This document shows positions 1 through 6,182 of a stretch of 10,476 nucleotides of DNA, piece by piece. Position numbers and translations under genes: made by a program. Origin of the DNA: Candidatus Babelota bacterium (GTDB lineage Bacteria; JAGOBX01); the NCBI GenBank assembly GCA_017999075.1, contig JAGOBX010000083.1, forward strand, positions 1 to 10,476, read 5' to 3'. The notes below the pieces were generated by a model. It was not told the origin of the DNA and made no database searches. It saw nothing but the letters and a program-made list of their open reading frames with translations. Numbering within the stretch: position 1 is the stretch's first letter; every line of letters begins with the position of its first letter.

Positions 1-1211
1 GCTGGATTGGAAAATATGCAGAAGCAGAAAAAATACTGATGAATATTATAAATAAATATCCCGAATAATATGAAGCGTATGTTAGCCTCGCCAGAATTTA
101 TTTCTGGCAAAATAGGTATAATGAAGCCGAACAATTTATTAATAAATTATTGTTATTAAAACCTGACGACACTGAATCAAAAAAAGTTCTTGAGCAAATC
201 AAATATCAAAAGCAAATTGTTTATAATAAAAATATTTTCATAGATAATATTCTTTCCAGCCGCAACGATAACAAACAGATAAATTTTATTAATCCTTCAT
301 TAGGACAAAAACTTGATCTTTATTTTTCTGTAAATATTTTAAGAGATTACGAGCCTTTGCTGAATAAGTATCCTTACAAAGAAATTACTTTTAAAACAGG
401 CGCAGGTTATAATAGTTTTTATAAAAAAAATCCAGTATCGATTTATTTAAAAAAAGGCATTCTGAAGCAGATTAACGATAATACCGGAGAAAATGAATAT
501 TCTCTTAGCATTAATTCATTGACATTAAAATCATCGTATTCTTTTAACAAAACTCATTTGACAACTGTTTTGAATTTAAATCAAAATAATAATCAGGGAC
601 CATCTTATTTTAAAACTTCAAATGATTGTATTAGATTAAGACCGTTCTTACTTTTAAATAATGAAATAAGTGAAAATTACAAAATTTATACTTCTTATTC
701 TTCGGAAGACTGGTATAGAAAATCGTCAAATTCAAACAATCTATTTATAGAAAGCTTACATACTTTTTCCATATCTAATTTATTCATAAGTAAAAAAACT
801 TATTATTCTCTTGATATGTCAAGATCAGTATATTCAAAAGACTCAGTTCGTAATTATACAGATTACATTTTTCAGGCAGATAAATTATTGACGAGCTCGT
901 TAAAAAAAGAATTACGTTTGATTTTAAAATATAAATACAGGGATTATAAAAATTCAAATCTGCATTTTTATTACTTTAAGACATTTTATTCATTTAATCA
1001 ATTGAATAATTCAAAAATTAAATATGGATGCAGTTATGAATTTAATTTGATTAAACCATACACTACAACAGGTCATAAATTAGAAACAAATTTAACTTAT
1101 AAATTGAATGAAAAAATAAATGTTTCGATTGAAACTGATTTTCTTTTTTATACGGCAAAAGATAAAGACAGAGAATTAAATACTTTTTTGAAATTAGACT
1201 ATAAATATTAA
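1..1211 (+). pseudogene. TPR plus outer-membrane beta-barrel protein (YaiO-like), 5' end outside window, interrupted by in-frame TAA
   Basis: The frame that starts at base 3 reads as the end of one TPR, then TAA at 66-68, then a complete TPR unit (69-170, with the A/G-x-Y and NEAE spacing typical of TPR helices), a linker, and about 300 residues rich in alternating polar and aromatic residues that end in Lys-Tyr. That pattern, with a terminal aromatic residue, is typical of outer-membrane beta-barrels. TPR followed by a barrel resembles the YaiO-type architecture; this assignment is inference. No ATG lies in frame between the stop and roughly residue 220 of the downstream stretch, and the TPR homology runs straight through the TAA, so the barrel part is not a separate gene. 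The stop is one substitution away from several sense codons (for example CAA, AAA, GAA or TAT). Either the gene is broken or the base is a sequence error. It ends 6 bases before the first kinase and may share its transcript. Confidence 0.7.
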
Positions 1212-1217
1212 AAACTT

Positions 1218-4200
1218 ATGTTTATAATTTATTTGATTTTGTCTGTAATTTTAAATTTTATAAATGTTCCGCTGCTGTTTGGAGTTGATATGCTGTTCGG
1301 CGGAATTTTTGTATTCTATATTTTGCAAACTTATGGTTTGAAAAAAGCTCTTATCGCATCTTTTGTTTCTGCTGCAGTAACCTTTTATCATTGGAATCAT
1401 TTTTATGCAATTATAATATTTTTTTGCGAAACGCTATTCGTAGGATTGTTATACCAAAAAACTAAAAACATTGTTATAAATAATTTATTTTATTGGACTT
1501 TTGCAGGTTCGCCGTTAGTAATAATATTTTATAAATTTTTATTAAACCATTCATGGAATTCAGTAACTATAATTGTTTTAAAACAGGCGATAAACGGAAT
1601 ATTTAATTCTTTAATTGCATTTTTGATTTATAGTTTAATAATGCCTCTTTTCTCAAAAAATGAAAAAAGATTGCTGAAATTACAGGTTATTTTATTTAAT
1701 ATTATGGTATTGTTTATTTTGCTGCCTGCATTACTTATTATAATTAATTCTTCAGAAAATCAATTCGCTCAGATAGAGGGTGAAATTAAACATGATCTCG
1801 AATTATCAATTCATAATCATTCAGATTACTTGAATAAATGGTTCGATGAAAAATTGTTTTTATTAAATCAAACAGCTCTAAAATATACTTCACAACAAAA
1901 AAATGTATCCGAAATGCAGAAAGATTTGGAGTTATTAAAATCAACAAACAATGATTTTCATAATATGTATATAGCTGATTCTACAGCTAAAACCATAGCA
2001 TTTTTTCCTATTGTAAATGAAAAAGGGCAATACAATATAGGCAGAAATTTCAGTGACAGGAATTATTTTAAAAAACTTGTTGAAACAAAATCTCCGGTAA
2101 TATCGGAAATATTTATAGGAAGAGGCGGAGTTTTCAAGCCGATAATAACAATTAGTTCGCCTATTATAAAGAATGGAGATTTCTATGGATATATTCTTGC
2201 CGCAGTTAATATTGATGAAATCAGAGACACAATAAAAAAATTTTACCAAAAATTTAATATTGATATGATTTTAATTGACGATTTGAAAAATATAGTTTTT
2301 TCAACCGGAGACAATTATAAACAATTAGAAAAATTCGATGATTTCGATAAATACGATAAATATTATTTTAATGAAAATCTTTATAAAATAACCCCAAAAT
2401 TTTCTATAAATGTTTCTCCAGTTCAGCGTTGGGCAAAAACAAATTATATATATAAAACCAAATTAAATAATAATTGGGAGTTGTATGCTCTGCTAAAAAG
2501 CGAGCCTTTTCAGGCGCAATTATTTAAATACAACACCCAAAAAATGATTATAGTTTTGTTGCTTATAGTTTTTGCAATTATAATAGCTCATTATACGACA
2601 AAATCTTTAATTTTTGATATTGGTCAGCTTAATATCATAACTGAAAATATTCCTGATAGACTTAATACCAATCAGCCGATAAATTGGGTGAATTCAAAAT
2701 TTGAGGAATTCAATAATCTTAACAGCCGTTTCAAAAATATGGCTGGAAAATTAAAAGAATATATTTTTGCTTTAAAAGAAAATCAGGAATTGCTTGAATC
2801 CCGTATTGCAGAGCGGACTTCAGAATTGGAATCTGCATATAAAAAATTACAGATTGAAACTTATGAAAATAAACTTTTAATTAATAAACTTAAACTTCGT
2901 GACCGTGCCATAGAAGCATCAAACGACGGGATCATTATAACTGATGCATTGAATGATAATGCTATAATTTTTGTAAATAAAGTTTTTGAAAAAATAACAG
3001 GATACGCTTCACATGAAGTGCTTGGAAAAAATCCGCGTTTTTTACAAGGTAAAAACACAGATTCTGAAAGCTTAAAAATAATAAGGAATGCTATAAAAAA
3101 TAATGAATCGATAACTATTGAACTTCTTAATTATAAAAAAGACCGAAGCCAGTATTGGAATCTTCTATCAATAGCTCCTATAAAAGATGAAAATGATATT
3201 ACGACAAATTTTGTAGGGACGCAATCTGATATAAGTTTATTGAAAGAAAATCAATTGCGTATAAATGCGATACTGGCAACAGCTACTGAAGCTATTATTA
3301 CAATTTATGACAATGGAACAATTGAATTATTCAATAATGCCGCAGAAAAAATATTTGGATACAAAGCGGAAGAAGTTATTGGAAAAAGTTTTAAAATGCT
3401 GATACCTCCAGAGTATGCTGATAAACACGATAATTATATAAAAAATTATGATGCCGTAAAAAAAATTATCGGAACATCTAAAGAAGTTAAAGCCCTTCGT
3501 AAAAACGGAGAAATATTCTATGCTGAATTGTCAATAAGTGAAATAAATTTGAATAATAAAATAACATATACGGGTATTTTACGCGATATATCAGATAGAA
3601 AACAATTTGAAAAAAAATTAAAAGAAGCAAAACTGATTGCAGAAACAGCCAATCAGGCAAAAAGCGCATTTCTTGCTTCAATAAGTCACGAGATAAGAAC
3701 TCCGATGAATGCTATAGTCAGTATGTCTCATTTTCTTGAAAAAACAGGATTATCTCAAGAACAGCACGAATTTATAAATGTTTTGAAAAATTCAAGTGAA
3801 AATTTATTGCTTATTATTGAACAAATTCTTGATATATCTAAACTTGAAAATATAAAAATCAAACTTGAACCAGCGCCGTTTGAATTCAGAGAAATAATTA
3901 TAAAACCAGTTTCAATACTGGATGTAAAATTTAAAGAAAAAAAATTAAAATTTGAGTATGATATAGATAGTAATATTCCTGAAATTTTAATAGGCGATTT
4001 ATTAAGGTTAAAACAGATATTAATGAATATATTGTCCAATGCAATTAAATTCACTGAAACCGGATTTGTCAGATTAGAAGTTAAAATGATTGAAAAAAAT
4101 TCTGAAGTTTGCGAGGTGATGTTTATTGTTACTGACACAGGAATAGGAGTTCCTGAAAATATGAAAACTGTAATATTCGATAAATTTATGCAGGCGGATA

Positions 4201-5216
4201 TTTCTGTTTCGAGAAAATTCGGCGGAACAGGGCTTGGACTTTCAATTACCAAAGAACTTATAAACATGATGTCAGGAAATATTTGGGTGGAAGATAATAA
4301 GCCGCATGGAAGTATTTTTAAGTTTAATATTAAATTCCAGATTCCTTCGCACGAAGAAATAAAAACTGTTAACGAAAATTACAACAGAAAATTTGAAAAT
4401 CTGATAACTGAAAATAATTATAAAATACTAATTGCTGAAGACGATAAAACCAATCAGTTTATTTTAAAAAACTTGTTGAAAAATTATAAAAATATAAATT
4501 ATATTTTAAGTGAAAATGGATTAGATGCGGTAGAAAAATTTATTAACGATAAATTTGATTTAATACTTATGGATGTTAATATGCCAGTTATGGACGGATT
4601 GACTGCGGTCCGGAAAATAAGGGAACACGAAGAACATCAAAATATAACCAGACCTGTTTCTATCATACTTTTTACAGCTACTACGATAGAACAATTCAGT
4701 GATAAAATAGAAGTTTTAAATATTTCGGATTATATTTTAAAACCTATAATTCCTGATAATTTTTATAAAAAAATCGGAGAAGCGTTAAAATATTCTTTCT
4801 CTGAAAAATTACCAAATAAAGATTCAGAAGGCATAACCAAAAAAATTATAAATGAATTAACTGATTACGGAAAAGGTATACTGGATGTGGAAAAAGCATT
4901 GAATAATATTGATGAAGAAATAGAATTGTATTTGATTTTAATAAACCAATATTTTGATGACTACGGTTCAAAATTAGATGAAATTAAAAATGTTTTTCAA
5001 AATAAAATATACGATAAAATGATTTTTATTTCTCATAAGTTGGTTACTGCTTCTGCAAATATCGGAGCATATAAACTTTCTTCATTCTCAAAACAAATTG
5101 AAAATATGCTGAACGAAGAAAAAGAGTTGGATAATCAATTATATGTCTCTTTTATTGATGAATATATAAAAATCAATAAATGTATATCTGAGATTAAAAA
5201 AAAATATGAATTATAA
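1218..5216 (+). CDS. Membrane hybrid sensor histidine kinase: multi-TM, Cache, HAMP-like, two PAS, HisKA, HATPase, REC, Hpt
   Basis: A 1332-aa phosphorelay kinase. Residues 1-175 hold six to seven hydrophobic segments. Residues about 176-442 look like a periplasmic dCache sensor (Asp-Arg-Asn-Tyr-Phe near 280, then a Pro-Ile/Gly-x-x-x-Gly strand pair near 315-330). A TM segment lies at 443-462, then a HAMP-like linker and a coiled coil (to about 560). PAS1 (561-673) is LOV-like, and PAS2 (680-792) is FixL-like with His737. HisKA has the H-box His824. HATPase_c has Asn937/Asn941, Asp973 in the G1 box and a Gly-rich G2 box at 1002-1008. The receiver has Asp1075/Asp1076, phosphoacceptor Asp1119, Thr1153 and Lys1175. 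The Hpt domain has His1273. All catalytic residues are present, so the phosphate path His824-Asp1119-His1273 looks intact, with an external response regulator as final target. The ATG at 1218 opens the first TM segment; no clear Shine-Dalgarno sequence precedes it. The 3' end overlaps the next kinase by 11 bases. Confidence 0.93.
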   Translation: MFIIYLILSVILNFINVPLLFGVDMLFGGIFVFYILQTYGLKKALIASFVSAAVTFYHWNHFYAIIIFFCETLFVGLLYQKTKNIVINNLFYWTFAGSPLVIIFYKFLLNHSWNSVTIIVLKQAINGIFNSLIAFLIYSLIMPLFSKNEKRLLKLQVILFNIMVLFILLPALLIIINSSENQFAQIEGEIKHDLELSIHNHSDYLNKWFDEKLFLLNQTALKYTSQQKNVSEMQKDLELLKSTNNDFHNMYIADSTAKTIAFFPIVNEKGQYNIGRNFSDRNYFKKLVETKSPVISEIFIGRGGVFKPIITISSPIIKNGDFYGYILAAVNIDEIRDTIKKFYQKFNIDMILIDDLKNIVFSTGDNYKQLEKFDDFDKYDKYYFNENLYKITPKFSINVSPVQRWAKTNYIYKTKLNNNWELYALLKSEPFQAQLFKYNTQKMIIVLLLIVFAIIIAHYTTKSLIFDIGQLNIITENIPDRLNTNQPINWVNSKFEEFNNLNSRFKNMAGKLKEYIFALKENQELLESRIAERTSELESAYKKLQIETYENKLLINKLKLRDRAIEASNDGIIITDALNDNAIIFVNKVFEKITGYASHEVLGKNPRFLQGKNTDSESLKIIRNAIKNNESITIELLNYKKDRSQYWNLLSIAPIKDENDITTNFVGTQSDISLLKENQLRINAILATATEAIITIYDNGTIELFNNAAEKIFGYKAEEVIGKSFKMLIPPEYADKHDNYIKNYDAVKKIIGTSKEVKALRKNGEIFYAELSISEINLNNKITYTGILRDISDRKQFEKKLKEAKLIAETANQAKSAFLASISHEIRTPMNAIVSMSHFLEKTGLSQEQHEFINVLKNSSENLLLIIEQILDISKLENIKIKLEPAPFEFREIIIKPVSILDVKFKEKKLKFEYDIDSNIPEILIGDLLRLKQILMNILSNAIKFTETGFVRLEVKMIEKNSEVCEVMFIVTDTGIGVPENMKTVIFDKFMQADISVSRKFGGTGLGLSITKELINMMSGNIWVEDNKPHGSIFKFNIKFQIPSHEEIKTVNENYNRKFENLITENNYKILIAEDDKTNQFILKNLLKNYKNINYILSENGLDAVEKFINDKFDLILMDVNMPVMDGLTAVRKIREHEEHQNITRPVSIILFTATTIEQFSDKIEVLNISDYILKPIIPDNFYKKIGEALKYSFSEKLPNKDSEGITKKIINELTDYGKGILDVEKALNNIDEEIELYLILINQYFDDYGSKLDEIKNVFQNKIYDKMIFISHKLVTASANIGAYKLSSFSKQIENMLNEEKELDNQLYVSFIDEYIKINKCISEIKKKYEL
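3648..5213 (+). repeat. Paralogous kinase-REC-Hpt module, copy 1 (copy 2 at 7056-8600)
   Basis: From just before the H-box to the C-terminus the two hybrid kinases align with only small gaps (522 and 515 residues), with the H-box region, ATPase boxes, receiver and Hpt nearly the same in order and wording. The DNA also matches in places: bases 4305-4330 equal 7716-7741 (26 of 26), bases 4440-4462 equal 7851-7873 (23 of 23), and 3714-3733 equals 7125-7144. The sensor halves upstream are not alike, so this is a domain-level tandem duplication, or a whole-gene duplication followed by sensor replacement. Confidence 0.8.
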
Positions 5217-6180
5217 ATTATATAAACAATTAATAAACAATTTGCCTGTAGGTTATGCATATCATAAAATTATTCTTGACGATTCTGGAAATCCGGCAGA
5301 TTATGAATTTTTAGAGGTTAACCCCGCTTTTGAAAAGTTTACAGGATTGTCATCATCAAATTTAATTAATAAAAAAATAACTGATGTTATTCCTGGTTTT
5401 CGTAATGATAAATTTGATTGGATTAAATTTTACGGCAATATCGCTATAAACGGTGGGGAAACAGAATTAGAACAATTTTTCCAGCCGTTTAATAAATGGT
5501 ATAAAATAAATGTATCTTCTCCTGAAAAATTTTATTTTGTAACCGTATTTGTGGATATTACAAAAGAAAAAAACGAATTAAATGAATTGGATAATTTTTT
5601 TTCGGTTAATTTGGATTTATTGTGTATTGCAGATGTGGAAGGGAATTTTATAAAAATAAATAAAGAGTGGGAAAAAATTTTAGGTTATCCTGAGTCTGAA
5701 CTGATGAAAAAAAAATTCATTGATTTTATTCATCCGGACGATCTTGAAAAAACATTCGATGCAATTTCTCAACTTAAAAATGAAAATGAAGTTTTGAATT
5801 TTGTAAATAGATACAGATGTATTGATGGAACATACAGGTATCTGGAATGGAAATCAGTTCCTTTTAAAAATTTAATTTACGCTGCTGCGCGGGATATTAC
5901 ATTATCTAAAATGTCCCAACTTGAATATAACGGTATAATTAATACGACAAAAGACGGATTTTGGATTAGTGATCTGCATGGACAAATAATTGATGTAAAT
6001 AATTCATACTGTGAAATGACAGGATATGCCAAAGATGAGCTGTTAAACCTGAATATATCTGATATCGAAGCGGTGGAAAACCCTGAAGAAATTGAAAAAC
6101 AAAAACGCATAAAAAAAATACTGTCTGAAGGATTTGACAGGTTTGAAACAAAACATAAAAAAAAAACGGCAATTCAATAG
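5206..6180 (+). CDS. N-terminal sensor part (PAS1-PAS2-half PAS3) of a frameshifted soluble hybrid kinase
   Basis: This frame encodes 324 aa without TM segments. PAS1 (about 5-119) begins with the Leu-Pro-Val-Gly-Tyr-Ala-Tyr and Asp-Tyr-Glu-Phe-Leu-Glu-Val-Asn-Pro pattern common in stand-alone sensory PAS domains and ends in Phe-Val-Asp-Ile-Thr. PAS2 (about 128-232) has the His-Pro-Asp-Asp-Leu motif and a PAC-like end. PAS3 (from about 238) is cut at residue 320, in the middle of its beta-sheet, just after His-Lys-Lys-Lys. The last four residues (Thr-Ala-Ile-Gln) are out-of-frame and followed by TAG. The missing half of PAS3 is found in the next frame, so this is the 5' half of a gene of about 1132 codons ending at 8603. 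The ATG overlaps the stop of the upstream kinase, suggesting translational coupling. Without frame repair it would be a PAS-only protein lacking a kinase. Confidence 0.85.
   Translation: MNYKLYKQLINNLPVGYAYHKIILDDSGNPADYEFLEVNPAFEKFTGLSSSNLINKKITDVIPGFRNDKFDWIKFYGNIAINGGETELEQFFQPFNKWYKINVSSPEKFYFVTVFVDITKEKNELNELDNFFSVNLDLLCIADVEGNFIKINKEWEKILGYPESELMKKKFIDFIHPDDLEKTFDAISQLKNENEVLNFVNRYRCIDGTYRYLEWKSVPFKNLIYAAARDITLSKMSQLEYNGIINTTKDGFWISDLHGQIIDVNNSYCEMTGYAKDELLNLNISDIEAVENPEEIEKQKRIKKILSEGFDRFETKHKKKTAIQ
6157..6166 (+). other. A10 homopolymer at the frameshift point inside PAS3
   Basis: Ten A follow the His codon CAT at 6154-6156. Read as is, the frame gives Lys-Lys-Lys-Thr-Ala-Ile-Gln-stop. 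With one extra A, or a -1 ribosomal slip, it gives Lys-Lys-Lys-Asn-Gly-Asn-Ser-Ile-Glu-Val-Glu-Ile, the expected PAS beta-strand sequence, and joins 5206-6166 to the frame ending at 8603. I found no longer A or T run in the window; several runs of 8-9 occur inside intact genes. Candidate explanations are transcriptional slippage, -1 programmed frameshifting, a true indel mutation, or a homopolymer length error. No strong stem-loop is visible just downstream. Confidence 0.85.
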
Positions 6181-6182
6181 AA

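Noticed and set aside
66-68. TAA as a recoded sense codon or alternative genetic code
   Set aside because: TAA ends five clear genes in this window at family-appropriate positions, so a global reassignment does not fit, and there is no sign of special readthrough context.
70-159. Short ATG frame (29 codons) starting just after the TAA at 66-68
   Set aside because: It is out of frame with the TPR/barrel sequence and has no homology or ribosome site; the TPR pattern in the other frame accounts for these bases.
3755-4267. 170-aa open frame on the minus strand opposite the first kinase
   Set aside because: It lies wholly antisense to the conserved HisKA/HATPase region, has low-complexity Ser/Ile/Asn-rich content, and shows no recognisable domain; the plus strand explains the sequence. 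The other antisense frames within 1941-7402 fail for the same reason.
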